Assembly: GCA_016706225.1 (NCBI GenBank)
Contig: JADJKB010000013.1
Span: 229,780 to 293,779, forward strand
From: Myxococcales bacterium
GTDB taxonomy: Bacteria > Myxococcota_A > Polyangia > Polyangiales > Polyangiaceae
DNA: 64,000 nucleotides
Direction: 5' to 3'
The notes beneath the pieces were generated by a model. It did not search any database. It saw nothing but the letters and a program-made list of their open reading frames with translations, and was not told the DNA's origin. The position numbers were made by a program, and so were the translations under genes. This document shows, in pieces, positions 22,962-31,646 of the stretch. The first letter of the stretch is position 1. Every line of letters starts with the position of its first letter.

Positions 22962-24188
22962 ATGCCCGACACGACCAGCGACCCCGGCGTGACGGAGCAC
23001 GAACCCGGAGCACGCGCCGAGCCCGCGCTGGTCGGGGTCGATTTGCTCGAACCCATGCGACAGCAAGCCCGCAGCTTGGGTTTTGTGCGCCTGGGAATCA
23101 CCCGCGCCGCTCCGATGCCCGACGCTCGCGAGCGACTCGCGAGCTGGCTCGCGGCCGGCCATGAAGCAGGCCTCGACTACCTGCGCGGTGGGGAGCGCGC
23201 CGATCCGCGCGCCGTGTTTCCCGCCGCCCGCTCGGTGGTCGTGGTGGCGCTGGTCTACCCGACCCCAAGCAGAGTCGAGCGCGCACGGGAGGGAGCGGCG
23301 CTCTCCGGTGCGGTCGCCGCCTACGCCCGGGGCACCGACTACCACCTCGTGATGAAGGAGAAACTCCGGGTGCTCGCGCAGTGGCTCGCCACCGCGTCAG
23401 GACGCACACTCAGAGCACGTATCGCCGTCGATAGCGCACCGCTGCTCGAGCGCGAGCTCGCCGTGCGCGCCGGGCTCGGCTTCATCGGCAAGAGCACGCT
23501 GCTCATCGTGCCCGGCGTCGGCACGAACGTGCTGTTGGGCGAGCTGCTGATCGATCTCGAGCTCGCTCCGACCGAGATCCCCGTTGCTCCGGGCTGCGGG
23601 GACTGTCGCCTGTGCATCGAGGCCTGCCCGACCGGAGCCATCACCGCTCCATTCAGCGTCGATGCAGGGCGTTGTATTTCGTACTGGACCATCGAACACC
23701 ACGCGGCCATCCCGCCAGAGGTCCGGCCGGGGCTGGGCAGCCACGTCTTTGGCTGCGACGAGTGTCAGGCGGTCTGCCCCTTCGATGCGTCCGCGGCGCC
23801 GCGCGCCTCGTCACCGGAGCTGGCGGGTCGAATTGCCGAGTCCGGGCTCGACCTCTTGCGCTTGCTCGCCGCGGGCAACGCCGAGTACCGCAAGCTCGTG
23901 CGCCGCACCGCGCTGCGTCGGGTGAGCCGCGACGTGCTGGCACGCAACGCGGCCGTGGCCCTTGGCAACCTCGCAGACGCCGGGACGGTCCCTGCCCTGG
24001 GCCGGGCACTCAGCGGTCACCCGAGCCCCATCGTCCGCGGGCACGCAGCGTGGGCGCTCGGCCGAATCGGGGGTGATGCCGCCCGGGCGCTGCTCGAAGA
24101 CGCACGCGAAGACCCCGACCCCAGCGTGCGCCAGGAGGTCAGCGCGGCGCTCGGACTTGACGGCTGGGACGGCTCCGAATACCCGTGA
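22962..24188 (+). CDS. queG: Epoxyqueuosine reductase QueG
   Basis: 408 residues. The N-terminal half is the cobalamin-dependent reductase domain; two ferredoxin-type 4Fe-4S motifs follow (CGDCRLCIEACP at about 210 and CDECQAVCP at about 270, with the extra Cys in GRCISYW). QueG reduces epoxyqueuosine to queuosine in tRNA, the last step of that modification. The C-terminus carries HEAT-like repeats (GNLADAGTVPALGRALSG, GHAAWALGRIGG), as in many QueG proteins, used to bind tRNA. ATG start with a 25-residue extension relative to shorter relatives. It is followed by a small exported protein through a GTGA overlap. Other queuosine genes are not in the window. Confidence 0.94.
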   Translation: MPDTTSDPGVTEHEPGARAEPALVGVDLLEPMRQQARSLGFVRLGITRAAPMPDARERLASWLAAGHEAGLDYLRGGERADPRAVFPAARSVVVVALVYPTPSRVERAREGAALSGAVAAYARGTDYHLVMKEKLRVLAQWLATASGRTLRARIAVDSAPLLERELAVRAGLGFIGKSTLLIVPGVGTNVLLGELLIDLELAPTEIPVAPGCGDCRLCIEACPTGAITAPFSVDAGRCISYWTIEHHAAIPPEVRPGLGSHVFGCDECQAVCPFDASAAPRASSPELAGRIAESGLDLLRLLAAGNAEYRKLVRRTALRRVSRDVLARNAAVALGNLADAGTVPALGRALSGHPSPIVRGHAAWALGRIGGDAARALLEDAREDPDPSVRQEVSAALGLDGWDGSEYP

Positions 24189-24439
24189 AGTGCATGGCCT
24201 CGCGCACGCTCGCCCTCGCTGGAGTGATCTTCGCGCTCGCACTCGCGACGCCGGCCCGGGCGGACGTGCCGCCGGATCCGCCGGAACCCGCACCGACGTC
24301 AGCCAGGCCCAGCGGCGCCACCCCGAAGGCGAAACGCTCCCACGCTACGCGACCGATCGTCTCCGGCTTGCTGGCGGCGCTGTTGTTGATCGTCGCCGCT
24401 GCGGCCGGGGCCAACGACAAACCGCGCAAAGCGACCTGA
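24185..24439 (+). CDS. Small exported Pro-rich membrane protein
   Basis: 84 residues from GTG 24185 (GTGA overlap with queG) or 81 from ATG 24194. N-terminal signal-like segment (LALAGVIFALALATPARA), a Pro/Ala/Thr linker, and a C-terminal membrane segment (SGLLAALLLIVAAAAG). No family recognised. It probably sits in the inner membrane facing the periplasm. Coupling to queG may only reflect compact packing. Confidence 0.55.
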   Translation: MKCMASRTLALAGVIFALALATPARADVPPDPPEPAPTSARPSGATPKAKRSHATRPIVSGLLAALLLIVAAAAGANDKPRKAT

Positions 24440-24460
24440 GAGCACCGAAGCGAGGCCGGC

Positions 24461-25207
24461 ATGGCTGCGAAGAAGTCCGAGTCCCGCGCCCGCCGCGCGA
24501 AGCCCGCAGCATCCGATCGCACCCGCATCGAGTGGCTCCGTCGGATCGAAGCCGAGTACCGCTCGGCTTCGTTCACTCAGCACCTGGTCCTCTGGCTGAT
24601 CCAGATCGGCGCGTCGCCGGACTTGATCCGCGACGGCCTGCGCATCGTGAACGACGAGATGGTGCACGCCGAGCTGAGCCATGGGGTCTACACCGCCGCC
24701 GGAGGCACGGAGCCGCCGCACATCGATCGCGAGACGCTCTCTCTCCGTCGCACGCCAGGCGAACCTCTGGAGCACGACGTGCTCCGCTACGGCGTGGACA
24801 TCTTCTGTCTGGGTGAGACGGTGGCGGTGCGGCTGTTCAAGGAGCTCCGACAAGAGTGCCAGGTGGTCTCCGCCAAGCGCGCTCTCGATCGCATCCTGAA
24901 GGACGAGGTGCGCCACCGCGATTTCGGCTGGGCGCTGCTCGAGTGGCTCAGCGAGAGTCCGCTCGGCCCGGAGCTCGTCGAGCTCGCCGACCGGGAGTTG
25001 CCGCGCATGTTCAGCCGCATCCGCGGCGCCTACGCCCCCTGGGCCGCGCGCGACGAACAGCAGATCCCGGATGCCGACAGGGCCTGGGGGTTGATGCCGG
25101 CGGGCTGGTACGCGCGCGTCCTCGATGACACACTCAGCCGCGACTACGTGCCGCGCTTTGCTCGGCACGGAATCGACGCTCAGCGCGCTTGGGCCGCGAG
25201 TCGCTGA
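24461..25207 (+). CDS. Ferritin-like helical protein
   Basis: 248 residues with a basic N-terminal tail and a helical body carrying Glu/His pairs in the style of ferritin-like di-iron proteins: NDEMVHAEL and later KDEVRHRDFGWALLEWL, each with an ExxH, plus further Glu in the second and third helices (GETVAVRLFKEL). This suggests an iron-binding four-helix bundle. The exact reaction (ferroxidase, oxygenase or stress protection) cannot be read from the sequence. GAGG lies five bases before the ATG. No operon partner is evident; the next gene starts 84 bases on. Confidence 0.78.
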   Translation: MAAKKSESRARRAKPAASDRTRIEWLRRIEAEYRSASFTQHLVLWLIQIGASPDLIRDGLRIVNDEMVHAELSHGVYTAAGGTEPPHIDRETLSLRRTPGEPLEHDVLRYGVDIFCLGETVAVRLFKELRQECQVVSAKRALDRILKDEVRHRDFGWALLEWLSESPLGPELVELADRELPRMFSRIRGAYAPWAARDEQQIPDADRAWGLMPAGWYARVLDDTLSRDYVPRFARHGIDAQRAWAASR

Positions 25208-25291
25208 ATGCCCGAGGGGCGGAGAAGAGCAGCGCGGGCGCAGAGAATGGGCACACTCCCCAGGCTCAGCGAAGTGCTCTAGACTCGGGCG

Positions 25292-26437
25292 ATGTATTCG
25301 CGCCTGAGCTTGTTCTCCGTGCTCTCGCTGGTTGCCCTGGCGGCCAGCTGTTCGTCCGATGATGAGAGCAAGAAGTCCGGGACCGGCGGCACCGGCACCG
25401 GGGGCAGCACTACCGGCGGCAGCGGCGGCAGCAGCAGCGGCGGCGTCGGCGCGTCCGGAGGTCAGGGCGGCGCCACGGGCGGCGCGGCCGGGAGCAGTGG
25501 AGGCGCTGGCGGAGTCAGCGGCGCATCGGGCGGTGGCGGCGTCACGAGTGACGGAGGCATCCCCGACAAACTCTCGGCCACCGGGCTCTACTCGGACACG
25601 GCCAAGGGCACCCTGGCGACGGGTGTGAAGGAGTACACGCCGCGCTTCGTGCTGTGGACCGACGGCGCGGCCAAGAAGCGCTGGGTGTACCTGCCCGCCG
25701 GGGCCAAGATCGACACGAGTGACATGGACTACTGGGTCTACCCGGTGGGCACCAAGCTGTGGAAGGAGTTCTCACGCAACAGCGTCCGCGTCGAGACGCG
25801 GCTGCTCCACAAGGTCTCCGACTCCGAGTGGCAGATGATGGCCTACCAGTGGAACAGCGCGCAGACGGACGCCGACGCGGTGCCTGCCGGGGTGAAGAAC
25901 GCCTCCGGCACTCCCCACGACATTCCCTCGACCGACGACTGCACGAACTGCCACGGCAAGCTGAAGGACCGCGCGGCGTCGTTCACCGCCATCCAGCTCT
26001 CGCACAATAACGCCGGTGAGAACCTCACCAGCCTGATCTCCGCGGGCCGTCTCACCAACAATCCCAGCGGGAACTTCGTGGTGCCGGGCTCGGCGGCGGA
26101 CCAAGCGGGCCTCGGCTACCTGCACGCCAACTGCGGCATCTGCCACAACGACACCAGCTTCGTCTTCGCGCTGGTCGACATGCAGCTCTGGATGAAGACC
26201 GGCAACCTCGGCTCGGTCAAGACCACGGACACGTACCTGTCCACCGCCAACAAACCCCTCACCGCTTCGAATCCAAGCACCGGTCAGGCCCGGGTCGTGC
26301 CGGGCGATCCGAGCAAGAGTGACATGCACATCCGCATGAACGAGCGAGGCACGCTGACCCAGATGCCGCCGCTCGGCACCGAGGACGTCGACAGCGTGGG
26401 CCTGGCTGCGGTGGACGCCTGGATCAAGAGCCTGTGA
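25292..26437 (+). CDS. Dihaem c-type cytochrome lipoprotein, SO2930-like
   Basis: 381 residues: lipobox AASC, then about 75 residues of Gly/Ser/Thr spacer, then a globular domain with PRFVLWTDGAAKKRWVYLP and DYWVYPVGTKLWKEFS, which I associate with the SO2930-type dihaem cytochrome family, and two haem sites, CTNCH and CGICH. The protein should hold two haems outside the inner membrane and take part in electron transfer, partner unknown. It stands alone and converges on the metzincin lipoprotein gene with only 19 bases between the stops. Confidence 0.8.
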   Translation: MYSRLSLFSVLSLVALAASCSSDDESKKSGTGGTGTGGSTTGGSGGSSSGGVGASGGQGGATGGAAGSSGGAGGVSGASGGGGVTSDGGIPDKLSATGLYSDTAKGTLATGVKEYTPRFVLWTDGAAKKRWVYLPAGAKIDTSDMDYWVYPVGTKLWKEFSRNSVRVETRLLHKVSDSEWQMMAYQWNSAQTDADAVPAGVKNASGTPHDIPSTDDCTNCHGKLKDRAASFTAIQLSHNNAGENLTSLISAGRLTNNPSGNFVVPGSAADQAGLGYLHANCGICHNDTSFVFALVDMQLWMKTGNLGSVKTTDTYLSTANKPLTASNPSTGQARVVPGDPSKSDMHIRMNERGTLTQMPPLGTEDVDSVGLAAVDAWIKSL

Positions 26438-26456
26438 CCGAGCGCGGAGCGATGCC

Positions 26457-28454
26457 TCAGTCGCAGGTCGGCCGGTAAGCGAGCGGATCCGGCTCCGGCG
26501 TCGGCAAGATCTCTTTCAGGTACTTGTATTCGGTGTCGCAGAACACCCCCGGACCGTCACCGAGCTCGGCGCGTTCGCTGAAGGGACGTGCTCCGCCGGA
26601 GTCCATCAGACGATTGGGTTCATCGCCCGGATCGTGAAATTCCTCCCCTTCGGGATCGGCGAGCCCGAGGGAGTGGCCGACCTCGTGGGCGGTCGTCGTA
26701 CCGATCAAGGAGCCGAGCACCCAGATGGCGCAGGCGATGCGCTGCTTGCGGTCACTCTTCGGGGCCGGACATCCCGCGCCGTTCGTCAGCGTCGGCACCC
26801 CGTCGCCGAGCTCTTCCGCCAGCACCGGTTTGCCCCCGCGATCGGGTCGGAACGGATCGAAGATCTTGTCGAACAGCGGATCCGCCACCTCGAGCTTCTG
26901 TGCGTATTTCCCGGGGTGAGTGCTGAAGCCGAACAACGAGTCGATGAACACCCCGCCGAAGCCCGGGTAGCCGCCCTCCTGGGTGACGGCGTTCACGCCG
27001 CCGATCTTGTCCGCCAGGCGATCGTTGCCTTTGTCCTTGCCCGGAGAGTTGTCGTAACCGAGCAGGCCCAGCCCGTTGGGATCGGGACCTTCCAGATCGA
27101 CCTGGGCAAACAGCTTGAAGTCCCGGGGCTCTTCGTCCCGGAACTCGATGTTCACCCCGAGGTACGCCTGCGCGATGGCCTGGAGGATGCGGTCGCGGAT
27201 GCGGTGGTCGGCGGCCCGAAGCCCCAGGTGCTCGAGGCTGCCGCGGTAGGTCGGCAGCCAGTTCACCCACACCACCTGTTTCACGGAAGCAATGCCGAGA
27301 CTGACCTGGATTTCCGGTCCCACCACCGACTGCGCTCCGTAGGTGGAAATGGGTTTGGCCGTACCCTTGAAGACCCCCGTCACGCTGCGCAGATCCGCAG
27401 CCTGACCGAGCGCGTCCTCTTCGTTCAGCACGTAACGCACGAGCTTGCCGTTCACGAACTCGGTGATGAGCTCGAGGTTGACGGGGTTGCCCTGCGGCGC
27501 GCCGGTCGGCGTGAAGGTGCCGGCCAGCTGGACGCGGGTCGCGGCGGTCGTCGAGTCCTCGACGTCCTTGTTCTTGCCGACGAACCCACCACCCGTGATC
27601 TCGACGTATTGCCCGAGGCTGGCCGCGGCCGGCGAGAACGACGTGAGGGTGCTCGCGACCAGCTGGATGTCGACCGCGATCTGCGCGGTCTCCTGGGAGA
27701 CGCCGGCGGACAGGTGATCGTTGCGCAGCCGCACGCTGCCCTGGAAGAGTCCGGGCTCGATGCCGGCGATCTTCGGCGCAAAGGGGAAGGTTGCTATCTT
27801 GCGCTGCGTGGTCACGTCCGTGGTCACCGCTTCAGGGGCGAGCGGGATCTCGACGTCTGCGAAGGGGACACAGGCGGCACCCTGTTTTTTAAAACAGCCC
27901 TCGAGGATTGCGATCGTTCGACCCTCGGTGCCACCCAAGAGGAAGTCCTCGCCCTCGACGCGGATCGCGTCGTTGACCTGTTTGATGCCCTCCTCGACGC
28001 CGTAGAGTTTGGGCTCGAGCCGCGACGACACCGTCAAGCTCACGTCCCGCGGCGCGGACCAGTGCTCCCGCGGGTCGGCGGGCACGCTGGCGCTCACCTG
28101 CGCGCGGCCGACGAACTGCCCGTCGTTGCCCGGCAGGCCCATGCTCGTGCCGCCGTTCCACTTCACCTCCAGCCGACCGAGGCCCTTGAGCTCGGCGGGC
28201 AGGATGGCGTTCACGCTCGCGCCGTCGAACGCGCCCGTCAGTCTCACGAACGCCGGCTCGAGATCGACGAAGTTCCCCTCGACGATCAGCACACTGCCCG
28301 GGACGAGGGCACCGGGACTGAGCTTGCTGATCAAGAGATCGGTTATTTTGCCCGCGGGCGCGTTGGACGCGTCCGAGCCACACGCTGCCCAGCCAATGGC
28401 CAGCGCGGCGACCACGACACGCCGCCATCTTCCAGTTGTCACAGCGGCGGACAT
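26457..28454 (-). CDS. Lipoprotein with C-terminal metzincin protease motif
   Basis: 665 residues. Lipobox WAAC; N-terminal part with beta-sandwich, IPT/TIG-like segments (GALVPGSVLIVEGNFVDL; SPAAASLGQYVEITGGGFVG) and a C-terminal catalytic domain with HEVGHSLGLAD (about 590-600) and a Met-turn-like NRLMDSG thirteen residues later. That is the zinc-binding signature of metzincins with Asp as the third ligand, so it should be a zinc metalloprotease. It may process surface proteins. A GTG at 28442 makes a GTGA overlap with the upstream gene and is an alternative start to ATG 28454. Second gene of a pair of surface lipoproteins. Confidence 0.82.
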   Translation of the reverse strand: MSAAVTTGRWRRVVVAALAIGWAACGSDASNAPAGKITDLLISKLSPGALVPGSVLIVEGNFVDLEPAFVRLTGAFDGASVNAILPAELKGLGRLEVKWNGGTSMGLPGNDGQFVGRAQVSASVPADPREHWSAPRDVSLTVSSRLEPKLYGVEEGIKQVNDAIRVEGEDFLLGGTEGRTIAILEGCFKKQGAACVPFADVEIPLAPEAVTTDVTTQRKIATFPFAPKIAGIEPGLFQGSVRLRNDHLSAGVSQETAQIAVDIQLVASTLTSFSPAAASLGQYVEITGGGFVGKNKDVEDSTTAATRVQLAGTFTPTGAPQGNPVNLELITEFVNGKLVRYVLNEEDALGQAADLRSVTGVFKGTAKPISTYGAQSVVGPEIQVSLGIASVKQVVWVNWLPTYRGSLEHLGLRAADHRIRDRILQAIAQAYLGVNIEFRDEEPRDFKLFAQVDLEGPDPNGLGLLGYDNSPGKDKGNDRLADKIGGVNAVTQEGGYPGFGGVFIDSLFGFSTHPGKYAQKLEVADPLFDKIFDPFRPDRGGKPVLAEELGDGVPTLTNGAGCPAPKSDRKQRIACAIWVLGSLIGTTTAHEVGHSLGLADPEGEEFHDPGDEPNRLMDSGGARPFSERAELGDGPGVFCDTEYKYLKEILPTPEPDPLAYRPTCD

Positions 28455-30568
28455 CCGTTGGTCGTCTTGCTCGTGCTCGTGTAGTCGATGCAAATGTCGT
28501 ACTTGTTGGAGGCGCCCTCCCACCCGTGCACCACCACGTAGTAGTCGCCGGAGACCGGGATCTTCCACGACAGGTTCTCGTTCGAGCTGCTCGACTGGCC
28601 GTTGGTGCTGTCGCACGTCCAGGGGTCGGCCTCGGTGCAGACCGTGAGCTGTTTGCCCGCGATGTCGTACAGGTAGAGATCGAGGTCCTCGCTGGCCTTG
28701 GTCTGGGTGAACTTCAGCGTCGCCTTGATGGTCTCGTCCTTGACCATGAAGACCTTGAACCAGTCGTCGTCCGCCGAACAGATCTGCTGGCTGGCTGACT
28801 TGTACGGACCGCCGCCGATGTCGGCGTCTCGGGCCTGGGACTTGTTGTCGTCGTTCTTGCCGCCGGTGTCGGACGAGTCATCGACGCACTGCTGAACGCA
28901 GCCGTTGCTCTTGGACCAGGTCAACGAGTACGAGTTCTCCGCCTTGGACCAGGCCCAGACGTGGAAATAGTACCGGCCCGGCGCGAGGCACGTCGTGATG
29001 GTCTCCTGGGAGCCGGTGTTGGCCGAGCTCACCACGACCTTGCCCGCCGAGTCCTTCAGCATCAGATCGAGGTTGCTCGACGTGCCGCCCTTCAGTGTCC
29101 CGGTGACCGTGGCCTCGGCCGAGATGTCGATGGGGTACCAGTCCTCGTCGTCGAAAGACGTCGCCACTGCGGGGCAGCTCTTCAGTTGATAGGTGCCCGG
29201 CGGCATGCCCGGTTTGGTCTTGACCTCGGTCAGTGAGTCGTTGTCCTCGTACGAGTCGTCCGTGCACTGGATCGCGGCTCCGCCGCACTTGCCGGAGCTG
29301 GGGACACACTGCTTGGCGTTCTTGCCCCCGACGCTGAGCACGGGGGACGGCGAACACTCGTGGGAGAGCGGGCAGTCGAAGTCGTCGAGACAAGCAATGC
29401 CACATACCTTGGCGCTGGCGACGAAGATGCAGTTGTCGGCGGCGCCGCCACACTGCGTGTCGCTGGAGCACGAGTCACACTCCTTGGCGCCCGGGCTCGG
29501 GGCGTTGGTCACCGTCATGCTGTGGGAGCCCGGCTCCGGCGAGCGAGTCTGGTGATCGCAGTCCCCCTCGGCGTCGTCGTTGTCGTTGGCGATGATCAGG
29601 TAATAGAGCTTCGCGGTCGCGCCTTGCGGCGAGTCGGCGACCGGGTTCGGAATGCTCGCGGACCACTTGCCGTTGACCATGTCGCCGGACACCTGGTTCA
29701 TGGTGATCTGGGTCATGGCGGCCAGATCGGGATTGGCACCGGGATCCTTGGTGCTGAACATCAAGAGCGGCGGAAACTTCAGGCCCTTGTCGTCGCTCAC
29801 GTCGGCGACGATGGCCAGATCCTGGTTCGTCGACTTGTCCGCGGGCACGTGGCCGATGACCGGGCCGTCCCCGGGGCAGTCGTTCTTCGAACCCTTCTGC
29901 AGCACGACCAGGTAGTCCTTGAGCACCTTGGGGTTGTCGCCATCGGTCGCGGACAAGAGCAGCGAGTGCAGCTCCCCGCCGCCGATCTGCTCGGGGCTCG
30001 GGCACCAGTGCCAGTTCGCGACCAGGCCGTCGGTCTGCTCCAGGGTTGCGCCGTCGATGAGCGGAGCTTCTTGTCCGATCTCGACCTGAGTGCTGTCGGC
30101 GTCCTGGATGACGATGGGCAGGTCGACGCACTGCTTGCTGCCCAGGTCCAGGGTAGTGCCGGTCCCCAGCGGTTTGATGAACACCGGCGACCCGGCGCCG
30201 CCCGCGGAGGACTTCACGTCGATGGCAACGGTGCGCCGCGACTCGTCCTTGCCGTCCGACGCGATGAAGTCGAAGGCATGCAGCCCGACGTCAGCCCCGA
30301 TCGGCACCCACTTGAACACCGCGGTCCCGCCCGCGCCGCTGACCAGCTGGGCGCGATCACTGATCTTGCCGAGGTCCGACTTGTAGCTGAACGTGATCGA
30401 GTCACCGTCCGGATCTGAAGCCCGGAGGGCGACGGACAGCTCGGTACCGACGGCCGCGATTTGATCCGGGATGACGTCCATCTTCGGAGCACCGTTGTCG
30501 TCGCCTCCGCCGCATCCAGTGACGAGGAGCGTCAAGCCGAGCCCGAGAGTCGTGAAGTAAGTTTTCAT
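28439..30568 (-). CDS. Large lipoprotein with Ig-like and PPC-type domains
   Basis: 709 residues. ATG 30568, lipobox VTGC. N-terminal cadherin/Ig-like beta domain (DPDGDSITFSYKSDLGK), then a region with a Cys-rich knot (CDSCSSDTQCGGAADNC, HECSPSP) and, near the C-terminus, two PPC-type beta domains (about 480-580 and 600-709; DEDWYPIDISAEATVTG, GDYYVVVHGW), which are common at the ends of extracellular proteases. No catalytic motif is visible here, so it may be a surface adhesin or the non-catalytic partner of the metzincin that follows it and overlaps its end. Confidence 0.78.
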   Translation of the reverse strand: MKTYFTTLGLGLTLLVTGCGGGDDNGAPKMDVIPDQIAAVGTELSVALRASDPDGDSITFSYKSDLGKISDRAQLVSGAGGTAVFKWVPIGADVGLHAFDFIASDGKDESRRTVAIDVKSSAGGAGSPVFIKPLGTGTTLDLGSKQCVDLPIVIQDADSTQVEIGQEAPLIDGATLEQTDGLVANWHWCPSPEQIGGGELHSLLLSATDGDNPKVLKDYLVVLQKGSKNDCPGDGPVIGHVPADKSTNQDLAIVADVSDDKGLKFPPLLMFSTKDPGANPDLAAMTQITMNQVSGDMVNGKWSASIPNPVADSPQGATAKLYYLIIANDNDDAEGDCDHQTRSPEPGSHSMTVTNAPSPGAKECDSCSSDTQCGGAADNCIFVASAKVCGIACLDDFDCPLSHECSPSPVLSVGGKNAKQCVPSSGKCGGAAIQCTDDSYEDNDSLTEVKTKPGMPPGTYQLKSCPAVATSFDDEDWYPIDISAEATVTGTLKGGTSSNLDLMLKDSAGKVVVSSANTGSQETITTCLAPGRYYFHVWAWSKAENSYSLTWSKSNGCVQQCVDDSSDTGGKNDDNKSQARDADIGGGPYKSASQQICSADDDWFKVFMVKDETIKATLKFTQTKASEDLDLYLYDIAGKQLTVCTEADPWTCDSTNGQSSSSNENLSWKIPVSGDYYVVVHGWEGASNKYDICIDYTSTSKTTNGCPPL

Positions 30569-30817
30569 GCCCACAGCCAAAGACCCTACGTCGAAGGGTA
30601 TGATTTTTCCCTCACCCTGGCCGAGCCGGCGGACATTTCCCCGGGGGCGGCGCCCCGCGGAGATTCGCGTCCAGGGCATAATAGCTCGCTTTTGTTCGAC
30701 TTATCTGGGGCGCTGGGAGCCAGGCGTTTGCGGCCGGCTCCGAGCCCTCCGGATGCAGCAAGGCCGCCGCGGGCGGGTGCCCGGGCGGCCTTGACCGTGG
30801 AAGACCCGCTGCCCGGG
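30569..30817 (-). other. Intergenic region upstream of large surface lipoprotein
   Basis: About 250 bases separating two leftward genes. It holds a terminator-like hairpin for the gene at 30818-31585 (30760-30792) and, closer to the next gene, AT-richer stretches, including a TATTAT box (reverse strand near 30680) that could be a -10 element for the large lipoprotein. I see no gene. Confidence 0.5.
30760..30792 (-). terminator. Strong hairpin downstream of lipoprotein gene
   Basis: AAGGCCGCC and GGCGGCCTT form a perfect 9-base stem, continued by CGGGC/GCCCG around a GGGT loop with one bulged G. It lies 26 bases after the stop of the somatomedin-B-like lipoprotein gene. No T run follows on the reverse strand, so termination is likely but not certain. 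Confidence 0.6.
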
Positions 30818-31585
30818 TCAGTCCGTCGCGGCGTCCGTGCCGCTGTCGCCGGTGCTGCCACCGGTCCCACCGCCGTCGGTCCCGCCGTCCGTCGGTGTCA
30901 CGGTTCCACCGCACACCCCGAGGGTGCCGATGTTGGCGCTGGCCGCTACACACTTCACGCCTGCGGCGCAGTCCGTGTCCGCGCAGCAGAAGTGTTTGCA
31001 GACCCCGATGGGCTGCGCCTCGCTGGCACCGTCGCAGTGGTACTTGGGCACGCAGAACTTGTTGTTCTTGGTGTCGCAGGGCGCGTCGGCCGGCTCGGTG
31101 TTGCCGTCGGGGTAACACTTCACGCCGCCGCTGACGTAGTCGCAGGACTCCGCACCGGTACAACCTTCGTTGGTCACCGGGTTACACGGCGTCTTGAAGT
31201 TCGCGTTCACGCAGCCGGCGGGAAGCGGCAGGTTCGGCACGGATGGGCACTCCGTAGCGTAGTCCGCGCAGCAGTCTTTGTTCCCTTCGCAGGCGCTGTC
31301 GCAGTAACACTGCGCGGTGCCCTGAGGATCCGCCGAGCCGCACTGCCCTTTGCAGCTTCCGGCCGACGTGCCGCCGCCCGCGCCGCCGCTGGTCGTCGCG
31401 CCGCTGCCACCGCTCGAGCCGCCCGCGCCGCCGACCGGCGCGCCGCCGGTGCCGACGCCGCCGGAGCCCCCGACCGTGGTGTTGCCACCGGTGTTTCCCC
31501 CGCCGCCGCTGCTGCTACTACAGGCAGCAAAAAAGGCAGATCCCAAGGTTACGCTGATCAAAGCAGTGATAGTGGCGATTCTCAC
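30818..31585 (-). CDS. Lipoprotein with somatomedin-B-like domain
   Basis: 255 residues from GTG 31585, which has AGGAG five bases upstream. Lipobox FAAC, a Gly/Ser/Thr/Val spacer of about 55 residues, then a Cys-rich part: the first module (SCKGQCG through DSACEGNKDCCADYATEC) has the eight-cysteine order of a somatomedin-B domain, known from vertebrate vitronectin and found sporadically in bacteria. A second Cys-rich module follows (CVNANFKTPC, CCADTDC). The C-terminal 25 residues are Gly/Asp/Thr-rich. It is probably on the outer membrane surface; a function in adhesion is inference. Confidence 0.78.
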   Translation of the reverse strand: MRIATITALISVTLGSAFFAACSSSSGGGGNTGGNTTVGGSGGVGTGGAPVGGAGGSSGGSGATTSGGAGGGTSAGSCKGQCGSADPQGTAQCYCDSACEGNKDCCADYATECPSVPNLPLPAGCVNANFKTPCNPVTNEGCTGAESCDYVSGGVKCYPDGNTEPADAPCDTKNNKFCVPKYHCDGASEAQPIGVCKHFCCADTDCAAGVKCVAASANIGTLGVCGGTVTPTDGGTDGGGTGGSTGDSGTDAATD

Positions 31586-31646
31586 GGTGGCTCCTGGCTC
31601 GGGGCAGTATTCGGCGCTCCTCGCGCCGGGCCCAAGAGGTCGAAAG

